Source of the DNA: Methylobacterium sp.
Lineage (GTDB): Bacteria; Pseudomonadota; Alphaproteobacteria; Rhizobiales; Beijerinckiaceae
DNA length: 38,161 bases
Assembly: GCA_013823325.1 (NCBI GenBank)
Contig: PNLY01000055.1
Span: 1-38,161 of the forward strand
Direction: 5' to 3'
Position numbers and translations under genes: made by a program. Positions 23,378 to 32,694 of the stretch are shown piece by piece. Every line of letters begins with the position of its first letter. Positions within the stretch are counted from its first letter, which is position 1. The notes below the pieces were generated by a model. The model did not search any database. It was not told where the DNA came from and saw only the letters and a program-made list of their open reading frames with translations.

Positions 23378-24355
23378 ATGCACATTCTGAAACTGGCCGG
23401 ACGACGGCTGATGAGCAGCATCCCGACGCTGCTCATCCTGCTCGCCGGATTGTTCATTCTCCTGCAGTTCGCTCCCGGCGACACCGTCGATGCGCTGATG
23501 GCGCAGATGGGCGGCGGCGACCCGGCGCAGGCGGCCGAACTGCGTCGCTTCTACGGGCTGGAAGGCAGCGCGGCCGTGCGCCTGCTCGACTATCTCTGGC
23601 GGCTGGTCCGGCTCGATCTCGGCTTCTCCGCCATCTACAACAAGCCGGTCGCGACCGTGATCCTGGAGCGGCTGCCGGCGACGCTGATGCTGATGCTCTC
23701 GGCGCTGAGCTTCGCCTTCTTCGCCGGCATGCTGCTCGGCATCGTCTCGGCGCAGCGCGTCAACGGCTGGGCCGACACCCTGATCTCGCTGCTCGGTCTG
23801 CTCTTCTACGCGACGCCGTCCTTCTGGCTCGGCCTGATGAGCATCGTCGTCTTCTCGATCTGGCTGGCCTGGCTGCCGCCGGGCGGGCTCTACGAGATCG
23901 GCTCGGGCGCCACCGGGATCTGGCTGGTGCTCGACATCGCCCGCCATCTGATCCAGCCGACGATCACGCTCGCGCTGATCTTCCTCGCCATCTACCTGCG
24001 CATCATGCGGGCCTCGATGCTGGAGGTCTCGACGCTCGACTTCGTCCGTACCGCCCGCGCCAAGGGGCTGAGCCGCGGCGAGATCGTCCGCCGGCATGTG
24101 CTTCGCAACGCGCTCCTCCCGATGGTGACGCTGATCGGCCTGCAGGCCGGCACCATGCTCGGCGGCTCGGTCGTGATCGAGAGCGTGTTCTCGCTGCCCG
24201 GCATCGGCCGCCTTGCCTATGAATCCGTGGTCCAGCGCGACCTCAACACCTTGCTCGGCATCGTCTTCGTCTCCGCCGTCCTGGTCATCTGCGTGAATTT
24301 CGTCGTCGATCTGATCTATGCGCGGCTCGATCCCCGCATCAGCGCGGGAGCCTGA
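23378..24355 (+). CDS. ABC transporter permease, DppB type
   Basis: A 325-residue inner-membrane permease with about six hydrophobic helices and the DppB N-terminal helix followed by LQFAPGDTVDALM. The cytosolic coupling (EAA) loop reads DFVRTARAKGLSRGEIVRRH near 217-236 and contacts the ATPase. It is 126 bp after the binding-protein gene, with the stem-loop in between, and only 3 bp before the second permease. Confidence 0.93.
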   Translation: MHILKLAGRRLMSSIPTLLILLAGLFILLQFAPGDTVDALMAQMGGGDPAQAAELRRFYGLEGSAAVRLLDYLWRLVRLDLGFSAIYNKPVATVILERLPATLMLMLSALSFAFFAGMLLGIVSAQRVNGWADTLISLLGLLFYATPSFWLGLMSIVVFSIWLAWLPPGGLYEIGSGATGIWLVLDIARHLIQPTITLALIFLAIYLRIMRASMLEVSTLDFVRTARAKGLSRGEIVRRHVLRNALLPMVTLIGLQAGTMLGGSVVIESVFSLPGIGRLAYESVVQRDLNTLLGIVFVSAVLVICVNFVVDLIYARLDPRISAGA

Positions 24356-24358
24356 GCC

Positions 24359-25189
24359 ATGAAGGCGCTCAAGCATTTCCTGATGAGCCCGGCCGCCATG
24401 CTCGGCCTCGTGCTGCTCGTCGTCATCGTCGGCCTCGCCCTCTTCGCCGACGTGCTCTATCCGCGCGACCCGCTCGGCCTCGCCGGCCGGCCGCTGCAAT
24501 GGCCGAATCCCGCCGGCCGCTTCCTGCTCGGCACCGACGCATCGGGGCGCGACATCGCTGCCCAGATTGCCCATGGCGCCCGCACCACCCTGCTGATGGG
24601 CATCGTCTCGACCCTGATCGCGATCGCGATCGGCATCGTCATCGGCGCGCTCGCCGGCTTCTACGGTGGTCTCACAGACGACGTGCTGATGCGCCTCACC
24701 GAAGCTTTCCAGACCCTGCCGAACTTCATCCTGCTGCTGGTGCTGGTCGTGGTCGTCGGCTCGAACATGACGGCGGTGACGATCGCGATCGGCGTCGTCT
24801 CCTGGCCGGCGGTGGCGCGCCTGACGCGGGCGGAGTTCCTCACCCTGCGCAACCGCGAATTCGTCCAGGCCTGCCGCACGCTCGGCCTGACCAATCGCTG
24901 GATCATCTTCCGCGAGGTCCTGCCCAACGCCCTCGCCCCGATCATCGTCTATGGCAGCGTCGTCATGGCGACCGCGATCCTCTTGGAGAGCGCGCTTGCC
25001 TTCCTCGATCTCTCCGACCCGAACATCGCCTCCTGGGGCAACCTGATCGGCCAGGGCCGCAAGGTGCTGCGCAGTGAATGGTATGTCTCGGCCATCCCCG
25101 GCGTCGCCATTCTGCTGACCATCCTCTCGGTCTCGCTGGTCGGCCAGGGACTGAACGATGCGCTCAATCCGAGGCTGCGCAACCGATGA
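24359..25189 (+). CDS. ABC transporter permease, DppC type
   Basis: A 276-residue permease of the DppC kind. After the first helix it carries the typical GTDASGRDIAAQIAHGARTT (about 59-78). The EAA loop is REFVQACRTLGLTNRWIIFR near 164-183. Its stop overlaps the ATPase start as ATGA at 25186-25189. It forms the membrane channel together with the DppB-type partner. Confidence 0.93.
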   Translation: MKALKHFLMSPAAMLGLVLLVVIVGLALFADVLYPRDPLGLAGRPLQWPNPAGRFLLGTDASGRDIAAQIAHGARTTLLMGIVSTLIAIAIGIVIGALAGFYGGLTDDVLMRLTEAFQTLPNFILLLVLVVVVGSNMTAVTIAIGVVSWPAVARLTRAEFLTLRNREFVQACRTLGLTNRWIIFREVLPNALAPIIVYGSVVMATAILLESALAFLDLSDPNIASWGNLIGQGRKVLRSEWYVSAIPGVAILLTILSVSLVGQGLNDALNPRLRNR

Positions 25190-26799
25190 GCGCTCCTGCG
25201 ATGAACCCGCTCGTCCGCATCGAGGACCTTTCCATCGCCCTGCCCAGAGGCGCCGACCGGCCCTTCGCCGTCGAGAAGCTGTCGCTGACCCTGAACGCCG
25301 GCGAGATCGTCTGCGTCGTCGGCGAGAGCGGCTCCGGCAAATCGATGACCGCCTCGGCGCTGATGGGGCTGCTGCCGCCCTCGCTGCCGGTCCGCAGCGG
25401 CAGGATCGTGCTCGGCGAGCGCGACATCGTCCGCCTCAGCGAGGACGAGTTGCGCGCGATCCGCGGGCCTGAGATCGGCATGATCTTCCAGGAGCCGATG
25501 ACGGCGCTGAACCCGCTGCGCACCGCCGGCGACCAGATCGCCGAGATGTTTCGCGCCCATACCGACCTGCCGCGGGCTGAGATCGAGGCGCGGGCGCTGA
25601 AGCTGCTCGACGAGGTCGGCATTCCCGAGCCGGCCTCGGCCTATCGCGCCTATCCGCACGAGCTCTCCGGCGGCCAGCGCCAGCGCGTGATGATCGCCAT
25701 GGCGCTGGCGCTCGAACCGAAGATCCTGATCGCCGACGAGCCGACCACCGCGCTCGACGTCACCATCCAGGCGCAGATCCTCGAGCTGATCCGCGACATC
25801 CAACGCCGCACCGGAATGGCGGTGCTGTTCATCACCCATGATTTCGGCGTCGTCGCCGAGATCGCCGACCGGGTCATGGTGATGCAGCACGGCAAGGTCG
25901 TGGAAAGCGGCAGCGCGCAGGCCGTGCTGCACGATCCGCAGCACCCCTACACCAAGGCGCTGATCGCGGCGGTGCCGAGCCTGACGCCGCCGCCGCCGCG
26001 CACTCTGCCCGATCAGACTATCGCTACCGTGCGCGAGCTCTCGAAGACCTATCGCACCGGCGGCGGCTGGTTCGGCCGCAAGCAGCGCGTCACCTATGCG
26101 GTGAAGTCGGCGAGGATATCCCTGCCGAGCCAGGCGACGCTCGGCATCGTCGGCGAGAGCGGCTCGGGCAAGTCGACATTGGCGCGCTGCATCGTGCGCC
26201 TGCTCGATCCCGACAGCGGCGCGATCGAGCTCGGCGGCGTCGATTTCGGCGGGCTCGCGGGCGAGGCGCTGCGGCGCCAGCGCCATCTCGTCCAGATGGT
26301 CTTCCAGGACCCCTACGCCTCGCTCAACCCGCGCCGCAGCGTCGGCGATCTCGTCACCCAGGGCCTGATCGCCCGCGGCACGAAGCGCGCCGCCGCGATG
26401 GCCCGCGCCAAGGAACTCTTCGCTTTGGTCGGGCTCGATCCCGCCGCCACCGACCGCCTGCCACACGAATTCTCCGGCGGCCAGCGCCAGCGCATCGGCC
26501 TTGCCAGGGCTCTGGCGCTCGAACCCAAGGTGCTGGTCGCCGACGAGGCCGTCTCGGCGCTCGACGTCTCCGTGCAGGCGCAGGTGCTCAAGCTGCTGGT
26601 CGAATTGCGCGACAAGCTTTCGCTCTCGATGATCTTCATCACCCACGACCTGCGCGTCGCGGCGCAGATCTGCGACCGGATCGCGATCATGCAGCGCGGC
26701 GAGGTGGTCGAGCACGGCGTCACCGCCGACATCTTCGCCGCGCCCCAGCATCCCTACACCCAGAAGCTGCTTTCCGCCGTGCCCGGACGAGCGAACTGA
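25186..26799 (+). CDS. Fused tandem ABC ATPase, DppD-DppF type
   Basis: A 537-residue protein with two complete ABC domains in one chain, where many peptide importers use two separate genes. Domain 1 has Walker A GESGSGKS at 46-53, signature LSGGQ at 160-164 and Walker B ILIADEP. Domain 2 has GESGSGKS at 323-330, FSGGQ at 429-433 and VLVADEA. The start at 25186 is set by the 4-bp overlap with the permease; the frame is open 36 codons further upstream. With a binding protein and both permeases the importer is complete. Confidence 0.95.
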   Translation: MSAPAMNPLVRIEDLSIALPRGADRPFAVEKLSLTLNAGEIVCVVGESGSGKSMTASALMGLLPPSLPVRSGRIVLGERDIVRLSEDELRAIRGPEIGMIFQEPMTALNPLRTAGDQIAEMFRAHTDLPRAEIEARALKLLDEVGIPEPASAYRAYPHELSGGQRQRVMIAMALALEPKILIADEPTTALDVTIQAQILELIRDIQRRTGMAVLFITHDFGVVAEIADRVMVMQHGKVVESGSAQAVLHDPQHPYTKALIAAVPSLTPPPPRTLPDQTIATVRELSKTYRTGGGWFGRKQRVTYAVKSARISLPSQATLGIVGESGSGKSTLARCIVRLLDPDSGAIELGGVDFGGLAGEALRRQRHLVQMVFQDPYASLNPRRSVGDLVTQGLIARGTKRAAAMARAKELFALVGLDPAATDRLPHEFSGGQRQRIGLARALALEPKVLVADEAVSALDVSVQAQVLKLLVELRDKLSLSMIFITHDLRVAAQICDRIAIMQRGEVVEHGVTADIFAAPQHPYTQKLLSAVPGRAN

Positions 26800-26812
26800 C
26801 GGAGCCTCCCCC

Positions 26813-27325
26813 ATGAGCGAGATCCACGAACCCGGCGAGACCTTCGTCGTCCAGCCCGGCACCGCGACCAGCTACTGGCAACCCGTGCCGGCCAACGGCC
26901 ATATCGAGGTCGCGCTCGACCCGTCCAAGGTCAGGATGGACAATCCGCTCGCCTTCGGCACCCAGACCGTGCCGCCCGGCAGCCATGTCCGCGAGCACAG
27001 CCATGACCGCCATGAGGAGGTCATCTACTTCCTCAAGGGCAAGGGCCGGGCCGTGCTCGACGGCAAGGATGTCCCGGCCGTGCCGGGCACCGCGATCTTC
27101 GTCGGCAAGAGCCGCCGCCACATGTTCATCAACGACGGCACCGAGGACCTGCACTGGGTCTGGCTGATCGTGCCGAACGGCCTCGAAGACTTCTTCCGCC
27201 TGATCGGCCGCCCGCGTATGGCAGGCGAACCGGCCCCGGAGAATTTCCCGCGGCCGGAGAACGTGCTTGAGATCGAGCGCCAGACGGTCTTCGCGGCCCA
27301 GCCGAAGGACCAGCGTCAACCTTGA
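26813..27325 (+). CDS. Cupin-domain protein
   Basis: A 170-residue single-domain cupin. Motif 1 is PGSHVREHSHDRHEEVIYFL with metal ligands H62, H64 and E68 or E69. Motif 2 is PGTAIFVGKSRRHMFIN with H103. It begins 13 bp after the ATPase and ends 12 bp before the aspartate-dehydrogenase-like gene, so it is within the operon. A dioxygenase, isomerase or sensing role on a pathway intermediate is possible; sequence alone does not decide. Confidence 0.85.
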   Translation: MSEIHEPGETFVVQPGTATSYWQPVPANGHIEVALDPSKVRMDNPLAFGTQTVPPGSHVREHSHDRHEEVIYFLKGKGRAVLDGKDVPAVPGTAIFVGKSRRHMFINDGTEDLHWVWLIVPNGLEDFFRLIGRPRMAGEPAPENFPRPENVLEIERQTVFAAQPKDQRQP

Positions 27326-27337
27326 GGGAATTCGGTG

Positions 27338-28132
27338 ATGGCGAGTGAACGACGGATCGGCCTGATCGGCTTCGGCACGATCGCCCGGGACATCCATGCC
27401 CGGCTCGGCAACGAGGGCTTCTCCTTCGCCTGCCTGCTGCGGCCGGATTCGCCGAGCCGCGCCGGCGTCCCCGAAGGCATCGCCCTCGTCGCCACCGTCG
27501 ATGAACTCCTAAACTGGGGCCCCGCCCTCGTGGTCGAGGTCGCCGGACAGGCCGCGGTCTCCCAGACCCTTCCGACGGTTCTGGCCGCCGGCATCCCGGT
27601 ACTGCCGGCCTCGACCGGCGCGCTCGCCGACGACGACCTCCTCGCCCGCCTCACCGAGGCGGCCGAGCAAGGGGGAACGCGGCTGATCGTGCCCTCCGGC
27701 GCGGTCGGCGGCCTCGATTATCTTGCCGCGCTGCGCGAGACGGCGGACGCCCATGTCCGCTACACCTCGCGCAAGCCGCCGGCAGCCTGGGCGCCCGAGC
27801 TCGAAGCCCTTGGCCTCGCCGAAAAGGCCGCGCAGGCAGAGATCGCGCTCTACGAGGGTTCCGCACGCGAGGCAGCGAAGCTCTACCCGAAGAACCTCAA
27901 TGTCGGGCTGACCATCGCGCTGGCGGTCGGACACGACCGCCTCTCGGTCCGCATCGTCTCCGACCCGAAGGCGGCCGGGAACACCCATGAGATCGAGGCG
28001 GAGAGCGCGCTCGGCACGGCGCGGCTGAGCTTCGTCAACCTGCCTTCGCCGACCAACCCCAAGACCTCGACCCTGACGGCCGCCAGCCTCACCGCGGCGA
28101 TCCGCCGGCAATTCGACCGCATCGCGGTCTAG
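27338..28132 (+). CDS. nadX: L-aspartate dehydrogenase-like oxidoreductase
   Basis: A 264-residue NAD(P)-dependent amino acid dehydrogenase-like protein. GLIGFGTIA at about 7-15 binds the nucleotide. STGAL near 91-95, VPSGAVGGLDYL near 111-122 and YPKNLNVGLTIAL near 185-197 are characteristic of aspartate dehydrogenases. ATG 27338 is chosen; GTG 27335 is also possible. No nadA or nadB is nearby, so a catabolic job (oxidative deamination or the reverse on an aspartate-like intermediate) is more likely than NAD synthesis. It precedes the B12-binding protein by 12 bp. Confidence 0.85.
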   Translation: MASERRIGLIGFGTIARDIHARLGNEGFSFACLLRPDSPSRAGVPEGIALVATVDELLNWGPALVVEVAGQAAVSQTLPTVLAAGIPVLPASTGALADDDLLARLTEAAEQGGTRLIVPSGAVGGLDYLAALRETADAHVRYTSRKPPAAWAPELEALGLAEKAAQAEIALYEGSAREAAKLYPKNLNVGLTIALAVGHDRLSVRIVSDPKAAGNTHEIEAESALGTARLSFVNLPSPTNPKTSTLTAASLTAAIRRQFDRIAV

Positions 28133-28144
28133 GAGAGGACATCG

Positions 28145-29935
28145 ATGACCGCGCCCGCGCTGCCCAGGCTCGCCGATCTCGTTCCGCCGAGCTTGCGGCC
28201 GGGCGCCGAGCTGCTGGCGCAGGGCGCCGCCATGGCGCGCGTTTGGCAGGTCGGCCGCAACCTCTTCCTCGATACGGCCGGGGTCGCCTGCGAGGCCGAC
28301 TACAAGCGACGCATGGCGGACGAAGGGCGCATCATGCAGCACGCCCATATCGGCTTCCGCAGCGTCGAACGCACGCTGGAGGCGATCCGGACGGTGCACG
28401 AGAGCTGCGCGAAGCTCGGCGTCGGCGTCGACCGCTTCGGCATCACGCTCGACTGGTCGATGGGCTATCCGCTCGCCGAGCGCGACAGGCGCCCGCGCGG
28501 CACCGGCATCGTGCTCTCCGGCCCCGAGGATTTTTCCCGCATCACCGGCGTCGTCCCCGCCGCGGCGCATTTCGGCGACTTCATGCTCGGCCTGCCCGGC
28601 GCGGTCGAGAACACCCGCGCCGCGCTGGCGGCCGGCGTCACCACCGTCGGCAATCTCGGCCAGTACTTCACCTTCCGCCTGCCGGACTGGGACGACGACG
28701 TCGCCACCACTGAGGCGACGGTGACGGCGCTCGGCCTGATCGCGGCCCAGCCGGTGGAGATCCTCGTCCATTCCAATCTCGACGACGGCTTTGCCGGCCT
28801 GTTCTCCGACATGAGCTCAGCGCTCGGCATGGTGCTGATCGAGAAATACATCGTCGAGGAGCTGATCGGTGCCCGCGCCTCGCACTGCTACGGGCACCAT
28901 TTCACCGCGCCGCTGGTGCGCCTCGCCTTCCATCATGCGCTGATGCAGGTGACCGACACCCCCGGCAGCATGATCTTCGGCAATACGGTCAGCTACAAGT
29001 CGACGCCGGCCGGCAATTTCGCCAGCCTCGCCAGCTATCTTCAGGCCGATATCTGGTCTCTGCGCCGCCAGCATAGCGGCCACGCGATCAACCCCGTGCC
29101 GGTCACCGAGAACGAGCGCATTCCCGACACCGACGAGATCATCGACGCGCAGATGTTCGCCGGACGGCTGGTCGAGCACGCCTCCGGCAGCCTCGGCCTG
29201 ATCGACCTCGCCCCCGTCGATGCGATGGCGGAGAGCCTCGTCGCCGGCGCACACAAATTCCGCTGCCGGGTCCTCGCCGGCCTCGCCGATCTCGGCGTCG
29301 ACATCGCCGACGCCGCCGCGATCATGCTGGCGCTCCGCCGCATCGGCCCGCGCCGGCTGGAAGCGGCCTATGGCTCGGGGGCGCCCGATCGCACCGCCTG
29401 GGGCGGGCGTCGCGCTCTGGTCGAGTCCGAATGGGTCGAAGAGCTCCGGCACGAGACCGAAGGCTGGCTCGACAAGGTCGCGGCGTCGGTCCGGGCGGGC
29501 ATCGGGCAGGCCGGCCTCAAGGTCTGCGTCGCCAGCAGCGACGTGCACGAGCACGGCAAGAGCCTGATCGAGCATCTGCTGACGCGGCTCGATGCCGAGC
29601 CGATCGACGGCGGCACCTCGGCCGATCCCGACGATCTCGTCGCCATCGCCCTGGCCAATGGCTGCGACGTCATCGCGATCAGCACCTATAACGGCATCGC
29701 CCTGCGCTTCGCGACCGAGGTGCTGGCGGCATTGGAGCGCGCCGGCGCCAGCCTGCCGGTCTGCATCGGCGGCCGTCTCAACCAGATCCCCGAGGATTCC
29801 AATTCCGGCCTGCCGGTCGACGTCACCGCCGAGCTCGCCGAGCTCGGCGTCATCCCCTGCCCGACGCCGGAGGGCCTGGTCGCCGAGCTGGAGACGCTCG
29901 CGCGGATGCGCTCGGTGCAGGCCGGGGCTGCCTGA
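28145..29935 (+). CDS. Large protein with C-terminal B12-binding domain, mutase-like
   Basis: A 596-residue protein. The C-terminal part (about 455-590) is a cobalamin-binding Rossmann domain: D466-V-H468-E-H-G471 is the DXHXXG motif whose histidine ligates cobalt, followed by the IDGG turn and ISTYNG and IGGRL strands. Residues 1 to about 400 are probably a TIM barrel (MQHAHIGFRSVERTLEAIR, then DRFGITLDWSMGYPLAERD), reminiscent of the large subunits of B12-dependent glutamate-type mutases. If so, both subunits are fused here. DVHEHGK is also close to the DVHDIGK form of corrinoid methyltransferases, so a methyl-transfer role is not excluded. The start has AGGAGAGGAC upstream. Last gene of the operon. 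Confidence 0.78.
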   Translation: MTAPALPRLADLVPPSLRPGAELLAQGAAMARVWQVGRNLFLDTAGVACEADYKRRMADEGRIMQHAHIGFRSVERTLEAIRTVHESCAKLGVGVDRFGITLDWSMGYPLAERDRRPRGTGIVLSGPEDFSRITGVVPAAAHFGDFMLGLPGAVENTRAALAAGVTTVGNLGQYFTFRLPDWDDDVATTEATVTALGLIAAQPVEILVHSNLDDGFAGLFSDMSSALGMVLIEKYIVEELIGARASHCYGHHFTAPLVRLAFHHALMQVTDTPGSMIFGNTVSYKSTPAGNFASLASYLQADIWSLRRQHSGHAINPVPVTENERIPDTDEIIDAQMFAGRLVEHASGSLGLIDLAPVDAMAESLVAGAHKFRCRVLAGLADLGVDIADAAAIMLALRRIGPRRLEAAYGSGAPDRTAWGGRRALVESEWVEELRHETEGWLDKVAASVRAGIGQAGLKVCVASSDVHEHGKSLIEHLLTRLDAEPIDGGTSADPDDLVAIALANGCDVIAISTYNGIALRFATEVLAALERAGASLPVCIGGRLNQIPEDSNSGLPVDVTAELAELGVIPCPTPEGLVAELETLARMRSVQAGAA

Positions 29936-30015
29936 GGCGACCTTGGCCGCGTTGCTGACATGATCGGCGCGGAGGGTCCGGGCATGCAAGACCGGCTTCC
30001 CGAGAGGACATCAGC

Positions 30016-30399
30016 ATGATCACCACCCGCAACCTCCTGGCGGGCGCCGCCCTTTTCGCCAGCCTCGGCCTGGCCGGCGCCGCTCTCGCCCAGGGCCATC
30101 AGGGCCATGGCAGTCATGGCGCCGCGACGCCTGCCGCCGCCGACAGCGCCGCGACGAAAGACTACAAGGCTGCCAACGACAAGATGCATAAGGAGATGGG
30201 CATCAGCTTCAGCGGCGACGCCGATGTCGACTTCGCCCGCGGCATGATCCCGCATCACCAGGGTGCGGTCGACATGGCCAAGGTCGTGCTCGCCCATGGC
30301 AAGGACCCCGAACTGCGCAAGCTCGCCGAGGGCGTGATCACCGAGCAGGAGAAGGAAATCGCCTTCCTGCGCGACTGGCTGAAGAAGCGCGGCAAGTAG
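30016..30399 (+). CDS. DUF305-family exported protein
   Basis: A 127-residue secreted protein. A Sec-type signal peptide (1-26) ends at ALAQ. A short His/Gly-rich stretch (GHQGHGSHG) is followed by the DUF305 core with FARGMIPHHQGAVDMAK near 75-91 and EKEIAFLRDWL near the end. DUF305 proteins are periplasmic, and some, such as CopM, bind copper; the histidines here fit metal binding. It is 80 bp after the B12 protein with its own GAGGA site, and is probably a separate unit. Confidence 0.88.
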   Translation: MITTRNLLAGAALFASLGLAGAALAQGHQGHGSHGAATPAAADSAATKDYKAANDKMHKEMGISFSGDADVDFARGMIPHHQGAVDMAKVVLAHGKDPELRKLAEGVITEQEKEIAFLRDWLKKRGK

Positions 30400-30413
30400 T
30401 TTCGCCACACCGA

Positions 30414-30435
30414 CCCGGATTCGCCGCGATCCGGG
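30414..30435 (+). terminator. Possible terminator after the DUF305 gene
   Basis: CCCGGAT (30414-30420) and ATCCGGG (30429-30435) form a 7-bp stem with an 8-base loop, 14 bases past the stop. Only TTT follows after five further bases, so it may be weak. The rest of the gap to 30574 shows nothing clear. Confidence 0.4.
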
Positions 30436-30574
30436 CCGGGTTTGACGCCTGCCGCTTGCCCTGCGGTGCCGGCTTTGGCAGAGAGACGGCGCGACTTGCG
30501 CCCACGCATCCTGCATGCACAAGCCGTGATTCACATATGGGCTCTGCTCTCGCCTCCGGCTGCTCGCGGGTTCG

Positions 30575-31669
30575 ATGAAAAAATACCTCGACTATCTCTG
30601 GCCACTGATCGGCCTCGTCGCCGTCGTCTGGTCGGTCGACCTGCTCTGGGACAAGCTCAAGACCGAGGCCCTGACCAACGAGGCCATCGCCGCCCAGCTC
30701 GAACAGGCCGGCCTCTGGGACGCCTTCAAGATCGTCGCCACCGGCATCGGCCAGAAGATCGCGCTGATCCCGCCCGCCGCCTTCTTCCATGCCGGGCTCG
30801 CGACGCTCGTCGCCTATGCTGCACTTGCCTGGTACGACCGGATCGCACTGCTGCATTTGCATCGCGAGAAAGGCATCTCCTGGGCCTATATCTCGCTCTG
30901 CTCCTTCGTCACCTACGCGCTCTCGCACAATATCGGCGCCTCGGTCTTCTCCGGCGGCATGGTCCGCTATCGCGCCTATCATGCGAAGGGCCTGAGCGCC
31001 GCCGAGATCGCGATCCTGGTCGCGCTCTGCTCCTTCACCTTCGCCTTCGGCACCATCCTGCTGATGGGGCTCGTGCTCGTCGGCGAGCCGCAGATCCTGC
31101 GGCCATTGCACCGGCTCTCGACCTGGTTCGGCATCGGCGACAAACAGGCGCGCCTGATCGGATTTGCCCTGCTCGCCTTTTGCGTGCTCTACACGATCGG
31201 CGCCTGGCTGCGCTTCAAGCCGCTGAAGATCGGCTCGTTCGAACTGGTCTATCCGCGCCTGCCGATCGTCGCCCGGCAATATCTCGCCGCGCCGCTGGAG
31301 CTGATGGGCGCCGCCGGCATCATCTATTTCGCCCTGCCGGAACAGGGCAATCCCGGCTTCTTCATCGTGCTCGGCGCCTTCCTGATCTCGTTCTCGGCCG
31401 GGCTGCTCAGCCAGGTGCCGGGCGGGGTCGGCGTGATGGAGGCGGTGTTCCTGGCGGTGATGCCGGGTGTGCCGGCTCCGGCCGTCTTCGCAGCATTGCT
31501 GGTCTGGCGGATGTTCTACCTGATTATCCCGCTGGTGATCTCGCTGCCGATCGTGCTCGCCTTCGAGCGTGACCAGTTGCGCAAGGCGCTGGCCCACGAG
31601 ACGCAGCTGAAGGCGCAGCAGGAAGCTGCGGCCAAGGCTGCCGCCCTGCACATCGACAAGCCGGAATGA
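30575..31669 (+). CDS. YbhN/LPG synthase-like membrane protein
   Basis: A 364-residue polytopic membrane protein with about eight hydrophobic segments. SHNIGASVFSGGMVRYRAY near 112-130 and LLSQVPGGVGVMEAVFLA near 277-294 are the signatures of the UPF0104/YbhN family, which corresponds to the flippase half of lysylphosphatidylglycerol synthase (MprF). The aminoacyl-transferase half is absent. The C-terminus is a short charged helix. It converges on the EamA gene with 4 bp between stops. A lipid-translocating role is plausible, the lipid unknown. Confidence 0.85.
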   Translation: MKKYLDYLWPLIGLVAVVWSVDLLWDKLKTEALTNEAIAAQLEQAGLWDAFKIVATGIGQKIALIPPAAFFHAGLATLVAYAALAWYDRIALLHLHREKGISWAYISLCSFVTYALSHNIGASVFSGGMVRYRAYHAKGLSAAEIAILVALCSFTFAFGTILLMGLVLVGEPQILRPLHRLSTWFGIGDKQARLIGFALLAFCVLYTIGAWLRFKPLKIGSFELVYPRLPIVARQYLAAPLELMGAAGIIYFALPEQGNPGFFIVLGAFLISFSAGLLSQVPGGVGVMEAVFLAVMPGVPAPAVFAALLVWRMFYLIIPLVISLPIVLAFERDQLRKALAHETQLKAQQEAAAKAAALHIDKPE

Positions 31670-31673
31670 GGCT

Positions 31674-32561
31674 CTAGCGCTTCAGCGCGATCGCCGCTGC
31701 GCCGAACATCAGCAGGCTGCCGATCGCTTCGGCCGGCCCGAACGGCTCGCCAAGCGCGAGCACCCCGGCCCCGACCGCGACCGCCGGGCTGATGAAGGCA
31801 TAGAGCCCGGCCCGGAAGGCGCCCCAGTCGCGCACCAGCCTGAGATAGATGGTGAAGCCGATCAGCGAGCCGCCGATCACCAGCACCGCCACCGCCGGCA
31901 GCACCGGCCACGAGACCAGCGCGGCGAAGTGGGCCGGCGTCACGGTCTCCAGCAGGGCCGACATCAGGCAGAGCCCGAAACCGCCGATCAATGTCTGCCA
32001 GCCGGCCAGCGTCAGGGTCGGGATGCGGCCCATCACCGGCCGCGACCAGACCGCGCCGAAGCAATAGAGCAGCGTGCCGCCGGCGACCGCGGCGAGCCCC
32101 CAGAGCTCGAGCGGCCCGCCCTCCGCCGCGGCGAGCCCGCCCAGCGCCCGTGTCGAGAACAGGAAGCCGAGGCCGACCGCGCCGAGCCCGATCGCCGCGA
32201 GCTTGCGCCCGCCGATCGCATGGCCCTCGATCATATAGCTGGCGATGATGGTGAAGATCGGGATGGTGGCGAAGTTGACGATCGCCGCGAGCCCGGTCGG
32301 CGCCTGCGCCGTGCCCCAGAACAGCAGGGTATAATTGCCGGTGTTGAGCAGCAGCGCTGTCATCACGACGCGCGGCCAGGCCGGGGCAGGCACCTTCAGC
32401 ACGTCCCGGCCGGCCCAGGTCAGCATCAATGTGCCGGCGATGACGAAGCGCGACGCCGCCAGGAAGACCGGTGGCACATGTTGGGCGCCGACCTTGATCG
32501 GCAGCCAGGTCAGGCCCCAGACCAGGCACATCAGGGCGAAGAGGGCGGCATTGCGGGACAT
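31674..32561 (-). CDS. EamA-family (DMT) transporter
   Basis: A 295-residue drug/metabolite exporter with about ten hydrophobic helices in two EamA repeats. The start is MSRNAALFALMCLVWGLTWLP; CLVWGLTW is the family N-terminus, which fixes the start at 32561 although the frame is open upstream. It is divergent from the XRE-cupin regulator, a pairing common for exporters of amino acids or metabolites. A regulator-controlled exporter is therefore likely; the substrate is not readable from sequence. Confidence 0.9.
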   Translation of the reverse strand: MSRNAALFALMCLVWGLTWLPIKVGAQHVPPVFLAASRFVIAGTLMLTWAGRDVLKVPAPAWPRVVMTALLLNTGNYTLLFWGTAQAPTGLAAIVNFATIPIFTIIASYMIEGHAIGGRKLAAIGLGAVGLGFLFSTRALGGLAAAEGGPLELWGLAAVAGGTLLYCFGAVWSRPVMGRIPTLTLAGWQTLIGGFGLCLMSALLETVTPAHFAALVSWPVLPAVAVLVIGGSLIGFTIYLRLVRDWGAFRAGLYAFISPAVAVGAGVLALGEPFGPAEAIGSLLMFGAAAIALKR

Positions 32562-32670
32562 TGGGCAGCGCTTAGCGAAGGGGGCGGGAAAGAACCAATG
32601 CCGGCCGGGCATGCGGCCCTGGCGTCGCTGGAGGGGCGCTCGCTCCCCGCTGGCCAACGCCCGTGCCGCG

Positions 32671-32684
32671 CTCTATTATAAGAG
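32671..32684. promoter_or_regulatory. Candidate promoter -10/operator between eamA and xre
   Basis: CTCT (32671-32674) and AGAG (32681-32684) flank TATTATA-type sequence that would serve as a -10 (TATTAT, 32674-32679) for the plus-strand regulator. The A/T-rich inverted repeat stands out in GC-rich surroundings and is placed for autoregulation. Confidence 0.4.
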
Positions 32685-32694
32685 AATCGAGGGT

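Noticed and set aside
21617..24574. A 985-codon open frame on the minus strand across the ABC binding protein and permease genes
   Set aside because: Composition is Arg/Asp/His-rich with no domain pattern. It is the antisense shadow produced by high GC at third positions opposite clear plus-strand genes.
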